Shown in pieces: positions 1 through 5,662 of a stretch of DNA of 5,662 nt. The notes beneath the pieces were generated by a model. The model was not told the DNA's origin. It saw only the letters and a program-made list of their open reading frames with translations, and searched no databases. Each line of letters starts with the position of its first letter. Position 1 is the first letter of the stretch. The DNA is taken from positions 1 through 5,662 of the forward strand of contig JBFHRO010000211.1 of NCBI GenBank assembly GCA_041591635.1, written 5' to 3'. The DNA comes from JACKOD01 sp041591635 (GTDB lineage: Bacteria > Pseudomonadota > Gammaproteobacteria > Pseudomonadales > Oleiphilaceae). The translations under genes were made by a program, and so were the position numbers.

Positions 1-784
1 ACTCGCTGCAGCCGCCCCGATCGCTGCGGTAGACCCCACTTCGGCACCGGTTGCGACATCACCGGAACCGGTGTTGACATTGCCGCAGTCGCCCCGGCCG
101 CTTGCCAGCCTGCCTGATGCTGCCGCCTCAGAGGATGCCGGTCAGGCATTTGCATTGTGGCTATCGCGCAACGAAAGCCGGTTGCTTTCGGGCATTACGC
201 CGTCATTGCAGGCACTGTTAACTCGCTGGCCAGATACACCGGTGACGGCGATAGAGGATTGCAGCGATCTGCCTCTGGTCGGCCTGGGGTGTATGGATCG
301 CCAGGGCAACTGGCAGAGCATCCGGCAGATGAATCGCCCGGTATTGCTCAAGCTGTTCAATCACCAGGGGCAGTCTTTTCCGGTGGCCGTGTTGCGCTTG
401 CGCGGCGAGCAGGCACTGATCAGTGTCGGCGGCGATGCGCTGGAAGTGCCGGTGGCCCAGCTGGATCAGCTCTGGTTGGGGGAGTACACCCTGGTGTGGC
501 GCCTGCCGCCGTTTCGCTCGGCGATGGTGCAGGCCGGCGATATTCGCGACCCCGACAAATGGCTGGCAGAGCAAATGAACCAGGTACTGGATCGGTTGGC
601 ACCCGAGCTGACGCCAGCGGCGGCGGACATCCTGCGCAAAGTGTCTTTGCGGGAAAAGGTGCGCTGGTTTCAGAAACACCGGGGTTTGATTGCTGATGGT
701 ATCGCGGGCGAGCAAACCTATATCCAGATCAACTCTGTCTTGCGGCCAGATCAGGTACCTTTCCTGATCGACCCCGCGCCCTGA
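1..784 (+). CDS. gspA: GspA/ExeA-family type II secretion ATPase, C-terminal part (5' end outside window)
   Basis: This is the C-terminal 260 residues of a GspA/ExeA protein. The frame is open to the window edge (first whole codon at base 2), so the GTG at 71 is an internal valine and not the start. Visible residues 1-50 form an Ala/Pro-rich linker. Residues about 50-170 resemble the peptidase C39-like domain of ExeA proteins, with NRPVLLKL at 111-118 and LDQLWLGEYTLVWRLP at 154-169. Residues about 208-248 match a PG_binding_1 peptidoglycan-binding domain, with VRWFQKHRGLIADGIAG at 220-236. The AAA ATPase domain and transmembrane helix expected in this family must lie upstream. In the family, GspA works with GspB in the inner membrane and periplasm to let the type II secretin assemble through peptidoglycan. 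The gspB gene directly downstream (16 bp gap) strongly supports the call. No frameshift is seen in the visible part. Confidence 0.9.
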   Translation, partial: LAAAAPIAAVDPTSAPVATSPEPVLTLPQSPRPLASLPDAAASEDAGQAFALWLSRNESRLLSGITPSLQALLTRWPDTPVTAIEDCSDLPLVGLGCMDRQGNWQSIRQMNRPVLLKLFNHQGQSFPVAVLRLRGEQALISVGGDALEVPVAQLDQLWLGEYTLVWRLPPFRSAMVQAGDIRDPDKWLAEQMNQVLDRLAPELTPAAADILRKVSLREKVRWFQKHRGLIADGIAGEQTYIQINSVLRPDQVPFLIDPAP

Positions 785-800
785 GCGGCGGAAAATCCTT

Positions 801-1568
801 ATGTCCTATATTCTCGAAGCCTTGAAAAAATCCGAGCAGGAACGCCAGCAAGGCAAACTGCCGCCCTTTGCGGCGCAGGGAATGATTCTTTCTGGCCGCA
901 AAAAGCCAAAATCCTGGGTGCCGATGGTGGTCGCGACAGCGCTGGTGGCGAATCTGCTGGTGTTCAGTTACTGGCTGTGGCGCGATGCGGCTGCGCCAGC
1001 CCCGGCACCTGCCTCCAGTGCAGCCATGCAGGCGCCTGCGGCTGTCAGATTCGAGCCTGTGGCAGACCGTCCCGAGCCGCAGGTGAATCTGCCTCGCATC
1101 GTGCTTCCCGATGTGGCCGTGCCCAAAGTGATCGTGCCCGAAGTGACCGCGCCCTCCCCAGGAAGTGCCCCCGAACCGACGGCCTCTGCCCCCCCGCCCG
1201 AGCCCGTGTGGCAAACCGCTACCCCGGAAATCATCGCCCCGACCACACCCCGCACAGAAGAAAATACCGCCTGGACACCCGCCAGTGCACCTGTGGTCAG
1301 TGATGTGGTTGCCGCCAGTCCGCTGCCGTTGATTGACGAGCTCTCGGCCGGGCAATTAGCCCGCATTCCGGCGCTCACCTTTAACAGCCACATTTATACG
1401 CCCCAGCCCGAGGCGCGCCGGGTCATGATCAACAACCTTTACCTGCGCGAAGGTCAGGCCATTGGCACGCTGGTGGTTGCCCATATCACCGAGGAGGGCG
1501 TGGTGCTGGATCTTGACGGTCAGCTGTTTCGCCTGCAGGCCCTGCGTGACTGGCGAGGCGCGCGATAA
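801..1568 (+). CDS. gspB: GspB/ExeB-family type II secretion assembly protein
   Basis: This 255-residue protein opens with the GspB/ExeB/PulB hallmark MSYILEALKKSEQERQQGK (residues 1-19), a short cytoplasmic segment. A basic stretch (RKKPK, 33-37) precedes one transmembrane helix at about 39-60, giving an N-in/C-out topology. A long Pro/Ala/Val-rich periplasmic linker (about 61-175) includes a five-residue repeat at 102-116. The C-terminal T2SSB-type domain (about 176-250) carries LPLIDELSAGQLARIPAL, an FNSHIY motif (194-199) and a basic/hydrophobic end ending in LRDW. In this family GspB forms a complex with GspA that positions or inserts the secretin; it is not part of the core secretion apparatus. 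The ATG at 801 is fixed by the conserved N-terminus, with only a weak GGA at 790-792 as a Shine-Dalgarno. It sits between gspA (16 bp gap) and dinG (2 bp gap), probably in one operon. The gsp core genes (C-M) are not in this window. Confidence 0.92.
   Translation: MSYILEALKKSEQERQQGKLPPFAAQGMILSGRKKPKSWVPMVVATALVANLLVFSYWLWRDAAAPAPAPASSAAMQAPAAVRFEPVADRPEPQVNLPRIVLPDVAVPKVIVPEVTAPSPGSAPEPTASAPPPEPVWQTATPEIIAPTTPRTEENTAWTPASAPVVSDVVAASPLPLIDELSAGQLARIPALTFNSHIYTPQPEARRVMINNLYLREGQAIGTLVVAHITEEGVVLDLDGQLFRLQALRDWRGAR
1104..1148 (+). repeat. Three tandem 15-bp units coding a (L/V)PxVx repeat in the GspB linker
   Basis: Three successive 15-base units encode LPDVA, VPKVI and VPEVT (GspB residues 102-116), followed by AP. 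The second and third units are nearly identical at DNA level (GTGCCC-A/G-AAGTGA-T/C-C). This looks like local duplication inside a low-complexity periplasmic linker. Pro-Val rich spacers of this kind are probably extended and can vary in length between strains. Confidence 0.6.
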
Positions 1569-1570
1569 CC

Positions 1571-3697
1571 ATGCTCTCTGACGCCGTCAAAGCCAGAATC
1601 CAGGCCGCGTATTCCCGTCTGGTCAAGGAAAAGGGCTACAAGGCGCGCTTTGGCCAGCGTCACATGATCGCCGAGATTGCCCGTTATCTGGGGCAGATCG
1701 AGGTCGACGATGAAGGGGTGCGTACCTCTGCCCACAAGGTCTGTGCGGTCGAGGCGGGTACCGGTACCGGCAAAACCCTGGCCTATGCCATCGCCACCAT
1801 TCCCATTGCCAAAGAGCAGGGGGTCAAGGTGGTTATCGCCACCGCGACCACGGCGCTGCAAGACCAGATCGTCAGCAAGGACCTGCCTGACCTGCTCAAA
1901 AACAGCGGTCTGACCTTCACCTGGGCGCTGGCCAAGGGGCGTCGCCGCTACCTGTGCATGAGCAAGCTCGAAACCCGTTTGCATGCCAGCACCGGAGCCT
2001 CCGCCGGTACCTTGCCGCTGTTTCTGCAGGAAGCCGAGGGCGCGGCGCACATTGACCCCAAAGTCTATGAGCGCCTGTTGGGAGCCTACGCCAACATGCA
2101 GTGGAATGGAGATCGGGATCAGTGGCCAGAGCCGCTGGATGACAGTCTGTGGCAACTGGTGTCCACCGACAACCAGCAATGCACCAACCGCCGCTGCAGC
2201 TACTTTTCCTCCTGTGCTTTTTATGAGCAACGCAAAGGCATGGACAGCGCCGATGTCATCGTTGCCAATCATGATCTGGTGCTGGCCGATCTCTCCCTTG
2301 GCGGCGGCGTGGTCTTGCCTGCTCCCCAAAATACCATCTATGTGTTTGACGAAGGACACCACCTGGCAGACAAGGCTCTGAGCCACTTTGCCGTACACGC
2401 CCAGGTCAAGGGCAGCCAGCAGTGGCTCAAACAGCTCACCAAGAGCTTTGCGGATATGCTGCCCCACTTTGCCCAGGGTGCGCGGGTGCGCCGTGACCTG
2501 GAGGGAATCACCGGCCTGACCGGCCCGCTGCACGATGCCCTGGAAGTGGTGTACCAGCAGCTTGAGGAAACCCTGCCCTGGCAGACGGATGACAGTGAAA
2601 CCACGGCCACGGCCCGCTGTGCAGGCGGCGTGGTGCCTGAGCCGGTGCGGGAACAAAGTCAGGAAATTCAGCAACAATGCGTTACCCTGGTGCGAACCCT
2701 CGACACCCTGCAAGACGAACTGCTCAAAGGGCTGGATGAAAAAAATGACCGCTGTATCGATAAAGCCGATGCCGAAAGCTGGTATCCCGTGGCAGGAATG
2801 ATGTTGTCGCGTGCCCAGAGTTACCTCGATCTGTGGCGTTTTTTTGCGACTCCCGACGCAGAAGCTGTGCCCCCCAGCGCCCGCTGGGCCATCAAGCGGG
2901 AATTCGACAGCCACTGGGACATAGAAGTCTTTGGCAGCCCGTTAATGGCCGACAGCTTGCTGTATAACAAGTTGTGGAGTCAGTGCTATGGCGCCATTGT
3001 CACCTCAGCCACCCTCACGGCGCTGGGAAGCTTTCAGCGCGTGGCGCAAAAAAGCGGCTTTCCCGAGGGCAGCCATTATCTGCAGGTGCCCAGTCCGTTC
3101 AAGTATGCCCAGGCCGCCCGGCTACGGTTGCCAGCGATGCAGTCTGATCCCGGAAATGCCAGTGCCCACACGGCAGAACTCCTGACCATCATTCCCGACT
3201 ATGTGCATGAAGGCAAAGGCAATCTCGTGCTCTTCAGCTCGCGTCGCCAGATGCAGGAGGTGTATGGCAAGCTGCCGCAACAATGGCGGGATTTGATCCT
3301 GACTCAGGATGCCAGCAGTAAGGCCGAAGTCTTGCGCCAGCACCGGCAAAAAATCGATGCCGGACAAACCAGTATTCTCTTTGGTCTGGCGTCCTTTGCC
3401 GAAGGTATCGATCTGCCCGGTGATTATCTGACCTGCGTGATGATCGCCAAAATCCCCTTCGCGGTTCCCGATGATCCGCTGGAGGCAGGCCTAAGTGAAT
3501 GGATTACCGCCAGAGGGGGCAATCCATTCATGCAGATTACTGTGCCGGATGCGTCAACCCGGCTGATTCAGGCCTGTGGGCGGCTGCTTCGAAGCGAGTC
3601 AGATGCCGGTGAGGTGGTGATTTTTGACAAGCGACTTCAGACCCGCCGCTATGGCGAACTGCTGCTCAATGCGCTGCCCCCGTTTCGGCGCGAATGA
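1571..3697 (+). CDS. dinG: ATP-dependent DNA helicase DinG (XPD-like superfamily 2, iron-sulfur)
   Basis: This 708-residue protein is close in length to E. coli DinG (about 716). Walker A is EAGTGTGKT at residues 61-69, and motif Ia is VIATATTALQDQIV at 88-101. The four iron-sulfur cysteines are C129 (RRYLC), C204, C209 and C215 (QQCTNRRCSYFSSC); their spacing matches E. coli DinG. Walker B is DEGHH at 260-264, TSAT lies at 478-481, FAEGIDLPG begins near 609, and motif VI is QACGRLLR at 667-674. All catalytic motifs are intact. The family unwinds DNA 5'-3', including D-loops, R-loops and forked DNA, in the cytoplasm, and helps resolve replication-transcription conflicts. The ATG at 1571 gives an N-terminus aligned with E. 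coli DinG; it lies 2 bp after the gspB stop, with GAGG at 1555-1558 as a somewhat distant Shine-Dalgarno, so translational coupling is likely. No convincing LexA box precedes it inside gspB; SOS control, if any, would act on an upstream operon promoter. Confidence 0.96.
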   Translation: MLSDAVKARIQAAYSRLVKEKGYKARFGQRHMIAEIARYLGQIEVDDEGVRTSAHKVCAVEAGTGTGKTLAYAIATIPIAKEQGVKVVIATATTALQDQIVSKDLPDLLKNSGLTFTWALAKGRRRYLCMSKLETRLHASTGASAGTLPLFLQEAEGAAHIDPKVYERLLGAYANMQWNGDRDQWPEPLDDSLWQLVSTDNQQCTNRRCSYFSSCAFYEQRKGMDSADVIVANHDLVLADLSLGGGVVLPAPQNTIYVFDEGHHLADKALSHFAVHAQVKGSQQWLKQLTKSFADMLPHFAQGARVRRDLEGITGLTGPLHDALEVVYQQLEETLPWQTDDSETTATARCAGGVVPEPVREQSQEIQQQCVTLVRTLDTLQDELLKGLDEKNDRCIDKADAESWYPVAGMMLSRAQSYLDLWRFFATPDAEAVPPSARWAIKREFDSHWDIEVFGSPLMADSLLYNKLWSQCYGAIVTSATLTALGSFQRVAQKSGFPEGSHYLQVPSPFKYAQAARLRLPAMQSDPGNASAHTAELLTIIPDYVHEGKGNLVLFSSRRQMQEVYGKLPQQWRDLILTQDASSKAEVLRQHRQKIDAGQTSILFGLASFAEGIDLPGDYLTCVMIAKIPFAVPDDPLEAGLSEWITARGGNPFMQITVPDASTRLIQACGRLLRSESDAGEVVIFDKRLQTRRYGELLLNALPPFRRE

Positions 3698-3702
3698 ATC
3701 TG

Positions 3703-4146
3703 TCAAGATCGGGGTGGCGTGGAGGCTTTGGCTGGCAGCACAAGATCAGGTTGGCGCCAGATAAACACAGATACCCCCACCGCAATACCCAGCAACAACA
3801 GACGCACACTTAACAAAGGCACCACAAAGGCACTGATGCCAATGGTGCCCCACATCAATACCAGCGTGTAGATTTTGGCCCGCCGCGGAATCCCCTTGCC
3901 CTCAAGGTAATAAGCCACGTAATGACCCAGTCGCGGGTGATGAACCAGCCAGCGGTAAAAACGCGGCGAACTGCGCAAAAAGCAGGCCGCCGCCAGTAGC
4001 AAAAAGGGCGTGGTTGGCAGCAAAGGCAAGAAGATCCCCAGGATGCCAAGCAAGGTTGAAAGGCACCCGCAAACTAACAGTGCGGTGCGCAAAAGTTGGG
4101 ATTTTGCCGGACGGTAGTGCGGTTCGTTGTCGGGTGTGCTTGTCAT
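3703..4146 (-). CDS. ybaN: YbaN/DUF454-family inner-membrane protein
   Basis: The ATG at 4146 gives 147 residues; E. coli YbaN has about 125. The family signature LPLLPTTPFLLLAAACF (residues 40-56) followed by RSSPRFYRWL (58-67) is clear. Hydrophobic segments lie at about 20-42, 44-57, 92-110 and 112-131, so it is a small polytopic inner-membrane protein. A conserved basic loop (GKGIPRRAK, 83-91) separates the two hydrophobic halves. The family's molecular function is unknown and I assign none. The start is uncertain: an in-frame GTG at 4170 would add MSDHFFYR, with a stop just upstream (4177-4179), and neither start has a good Shine-Dalgarno. The homologous region begins after residue about 18 in either case. 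The gene converges on dinG with 5 bp between the stop codons and diverges from the ABC permease gene. Confidence 0.85.
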   Translation of the reverse strand: MTSTPDNEPHYRPAKSQLLRTALLVCGCLSTLLGILGIFLPLLPTTPFLLLAAACFLRSSPRFYRWLVHHPRLGHYVAYYLEGKGIPRRAKIYTLVLMWGTIGISAFVVPLLSVRLLLLGIAVGVSVFIWRQPDLVLPAKASTPPRS

Positions 4147-4209
4147 GCGATAAAAGAAATGGTCACTCACGGCAGTTCAGCTTTTTTCCCCCGAAAACAG
4201 GCAGGGGCA

Positions 4210-4222
4210 AAGCCATCGGCTT
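4210..4222. repeat. Short inverted repeat AAGCC-ATC-GGCTT in the divergent gap
   Basis: A perfect 5-bp palindromic arm pair with a 3-base centre lies between ybaN and the permease gene, touching the candidate -10 at 4222-4227. It could be an operator half-site pair or a chance hairpin. It has no T-tract, so it is not an intrinsic terminator for either strand. Confidence 0.3.
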
Positions 4223-4227
4223 ATACT
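4222..4227 (+). promoter_or_regulatory. Candidate -10 element (TATACT) for the ABC permease operon
   Basis: TATACT matches 5 of 6 bases of the sigma-70 -10 consensus and would give a 5' leader of about 30 nt before the ATG at 4264. No good -35 hexamer is seen at 16-18 bp upstream, so the element would be weak or activator-dependent. The opposite strand of the same bases reads TATAAG (4225-4220), also 5 of 6, and could serve ybaN. Both are guesses from sequence alone. Confidence 0.3.
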
Positions 4228-4263
4228 TGCGATCTCAGTGTTACTCGGCCAAGTATCTCATAC

Positions 4264-5388
4264 ATGAATCAGGAATATTCCCAATATAGTTGCCGCATCG
4301 AAGGTACCGAAGTAAAAATTGACCTGCAGGGCGATTGGCTAACCTCTCTTGGCGTCCCAAGTGCGCATCATATGCTCACCAATGCGCCGCCGGATGTCTG
4401 TACCTGTCATGTGACGGGCAATGGGGTGGGCGAATGGGACAGTTCCCTGGTGTCGTTCTTGCTGCAGATTCAGCTCGAAGCGCAGCGTCGCCAGTTGGAG
4501 GTCATTCACCTTGATATCCCTGCCGGAGCCCTTCAGCTCCTGCGACTGGCGCTGGCGGTACCGGAGCGCGGCGGAAGCCACAAGGAGCCTCCGCATACGC
4601 TGATGGAGCAATTGGGCTTCAAGGCCATTGAAATCTGGCGGGCAGTCAATGACTTCATTGCCTTTGTGGGAGATCTGACCCATGCCCTGTCGCGCTTTGT
4701 CCGGGGGCAGGCTCGTTATCGCCGGGTCGACCTCATGTGGTTATTACAGGATGCCGGGCCGCATTCCCTGCCCATTGTGACCTTGATCAGTCTTCTGATT
4801 GGCATGATATTGGCGTTCGTCGGCGCGGTGCAGCTGGAGCGCTTTGGCGCCAGCATTTACGTGGCGAATCTTGTGGGGCTTGCCATGGCGCGAGAAATGG
4901 CGGCCATGATGACCGCCATCATTATGGCCGGGCGAACCGGTGCGGCGTACGCGGCACAGCTCGGGAGCATGCAGGTTAACGAGGAGATCGACGGCCTTAA
5001 AACCATGGGCGTATCCCCCATGGAGTTCCTGGTGATTCCCCGTATTCTTGCCATGCTGCTCATGATGCCCCTGCTCACGGTTTACGCCAATCTCATGGGG
5101 ATTCTTGGTGGCGCGCTGGTCAGTATTACCATGCTTGATATCTCATGGACCCAGTTCATCGGCCAGATGGTAGCTTCTGTTTCGCTCAAGCACTTCATCA
5201 TAGGTCTGATCAAGAGCGTGCTGTTCGCGCTGGTTGTCGCGGTATCCGGCTGTTTTTCCGGCTTGCGTTCGGCACGCAGCGCTTCTGCCGTTGGTCAGGC
5301 AACTACGGCGGCGGTCGTAATGGGCATAGTGCTGATCATTGTGGTGGACTCCATCGTCACCATAGTGACCACGATAATGGATATTTGA
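4264..5388 (+). CDS. MlaE-family ABC transporter permease with N-terminal STAS domain (MCE-type lipid transport)
   Basis: This 374-residue protein has two parts. Residues about 8-100 form a STAS-like domain comparable to MlaB; WDSSLVSFLLQIQLEAQRRQ (58-77) aligns with the MlaB segment containing its conserved Asp-Thr, placing Ser60 at the Thr position. Residues about 155-374 are a MlaE/YrbE permease: hydrophobic segments at roughly 166-190, 200-223, 253-283, 305-330 and 343-370, with the MlaE hallmark EEIDGLKTMGVSPMEFLVIP (240-259) and the AREMAAMMTAIIMAGRTGA stretch (209-227). The family works with an ATPase and an MCE protein to move phospholipids or other lipids between inner and outer membrane. 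I chose the ATG at 4264 because the STAS domain begins right after it; the frame stays open upstream to a TTG at 4096, with an ATG at 4159, but that region overlaps ybaN or its leader and shows no family resemblance. No clear Shine-Dalgarno precedes 4264. The ATPase gene follows after 13 bp. The substrate is not deducible. Confidence 0.88.
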   Translation: MNQEYSQYSCRIEGTEVKIDLQGDWLTSLGVPSAHHMLTNAPPDVCTCHVTGNGVGEWDSSLVSFLLQIQLEAQRRQLEVIHLDIPAGALQLLRLALAVPERGGSHKEPPHTLMEQLGFKAIEIWRAVNDFIAFVGDLTHALSRFVRGQARYRRVDLMWLLQDAGPHSLPIVTLISLLIGMILAFVGAVQLERFGASIYVANLVGLAMAREMAAMMTAIIMAGRTGAAYAAQLGSMQVNEEIDGLKTMGVSPMEFLVIPRILAMLLMMPLLTVYANLMGILGGALVSITMLDISWTQFIGQMVASVSLKHFIIGLIKSVLFALVVAVSGCFSGLRSARSASAVGQATTAAVVMGIVLIIVVDSIVTIVTTIMDI

Positions 5389-5392
5389 GGTG
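5387..5392 (+). promoter_or_regulatory. Ribosome binding site GAGGTG for the ABC ATPase gene
   Basis: GAGGTG overlaps the last two bases of the permease stop codon (TGA, 5386-5388) and lies 9 bases before the ATG at 5402. It is the best Shine-Dalgarno in the window. It fixes the ATPase start and suggests translational coupling with the permease. Confidence 0.7.
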
Positions 5393-5401
5393 TCGCCCGC
5401 C

Positions 5402-5662
5402 ATGGCTGCCAGCAGTGCAAAAATCCAGATCCGCGACCTCACCATGAAATACGGCGACAAGGTCATTCAGGAACACCTCAACTTTGATATTGCCGCCCGC
5501 GATGTCTTTATCATTATGGGGGGGAGCGGATGTGGCAAGAGTACCTTGCTCAAGCACCTCATTGGGCTTTTTGTTCCGGCGCAGGGGCAGATTCTGTTTG
5601 ATCAGCAGGATCTGTGGCAGCTACCTCACTCTCAGCGGGAAATGCTGCTGCGCCGCTTCGGG
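5402..5662 (+). CDS. MlaF-type ABC transporter ATP-binding protein, N-terminal part (3' end outside window)
   Basis: The first 87 residues of an ABC ATPase are present. A beta-strand/A-loop region (IQIRDLTMKYGDKVI, 8-22, with Tyr17 as a likely A-loop aromatic) leads to Walker A GGSGCGKST at 40-48, then KHLIGLFVPAQGQILFD at 51-67. The text ends at RRFG (84-87), just before the position where MlaF-type proteins have the Q-loop, so the Q-loop, ABC signature, Walker B and H-switch are not visible. The MlaF-like assignment rests on the adjacent MlaE-type permease and on the overall pattern (KHLIGL after Walker A, LRRFG before the Q-loop). It should act as a dimer on the cytoplasmic face, powering the permease. 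The gene continues past the right edge; an MCE-domain protein gene is expected after it. Confidence 0.9.
   Translation, partial: MAASSAKIQIRDLTMKYGDKVIQEHLNFDIAARDVFIIMGGSGCGKSTLLKHLIGLFVPAQGQILFDQQDLWQLPHSQREMLLRRFG

Noticed and set aside
729..1355. A 208-codon minus-strand frame opposite gspB
   Set aside because: The composition (Gly/Arg/His-rich) is what the complement of a Pro/Ala-rich linker gives; gspB on the other strand is clearly the real gene.
941..1476. Two GCTGGTGG octamers (941-948, 1469-1476) identical to the E. coli Chi site
   Set aside because: The octamer is frequent by chance in GC-rich coding DNA (Leu-Val codons), and the host's Chi sequence is unknown.
1524..1538. A LexA-like CTG...CAG pair just upstream of dinG
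   Set aside because: The spacing is CTG-N9-CAG, not the N10 of the gammaproteobacterial LexA box, and the outer bases do not fit the consensus; it lies within gspB coding sequence.
2739..2845. Homopolymer runs A7 (2739-2745) and T7 (2839-2845) in dinG as possible programmed frameshift sites
   Set aside because: The dinG frame continues intact with all motifs on both sides, and no alternative-frame product or stimulatory structure is evident.
1520..2914. A 464-codon open frame on the minus strand opposite dinG
   Set aside because: It lies wholly antisense to an intact, strongly conserved dinG (and the gspB end), its translation resembles no family I know, and such frames are common opposite GC-rich genes.
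4096..4263. Upstream extension of the permease reading frame to 4096
   Set aside because: It starts with TTG, overlaps ybaN on the other strand, and its peptide shows no family-like sequence; the STAS domain begins right after the ATG at 4264.

Overview
The window reads as a compact chromosomal segment from a Gram-negative gammaproteobacterium with moderately high GC (roughly 55-60% by eye). Three things support this: a GspA/GspB (ExeA/ExeB) pair, which inserts the type II secretion secretin into the outer membrane; an E. coli-type DinG with the complete iron-sulfur cysteine set; and a YbaN (DUF454) protein. I cannot name the genus. No tRNA, rRNA, CRISPR array, insertion sequence, integrase or other mobile DNA is visible.

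Left block (1-3697, + strand): the 3' end of gspA, then gspB (16 bp gap), then dinG (2 bp gap). The spacing suggests one transcript. GspA is an inner-membrane AAA ATPase with a periplasmic peptidoglycan-binding tail, and GspB is its membrane partner; together they help the secretin cross the peptidoglycan. DinG is a cytoplasmic 5'-3' DNA helicase and probably only a transcriptional neighbour of the pair.

Middle (3703-4146 or 4170, - strand): a ybaN/DUF454 inner-membrane protein. It converges on dinG with only 5 bp between the stop codons and diverges from the transporter genes to its right. The divergent gap (about 4147-4263) is the only real non-coding stretch. It holds a candidate overlapping divergent -10 element and a small inverted repeat. 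No gap exceeds 300 bp.

Right block (4264-5662, + strand): a MlaE-type ABC permease with an N-terminal STAS domain, followed 13 bp later by its MlaF-type ATPase, which the window edge cuts just before the Q-loop. This is the start of an MCE-type phospholipid/lipid transport operon. The permease-first order with a fused STAS domain differs from the classical mlaFEDCB order, so a substrate-binding MCE (MlaD-like) protein and an accessory lipoprotein are expected downstream.

Nothing here looks like a new biological system. The points most worth checking are the tight gspAB-dinG linkage, the permease-first STAS-fused transporter operon, and the start sites and promoters in the divergent gap.
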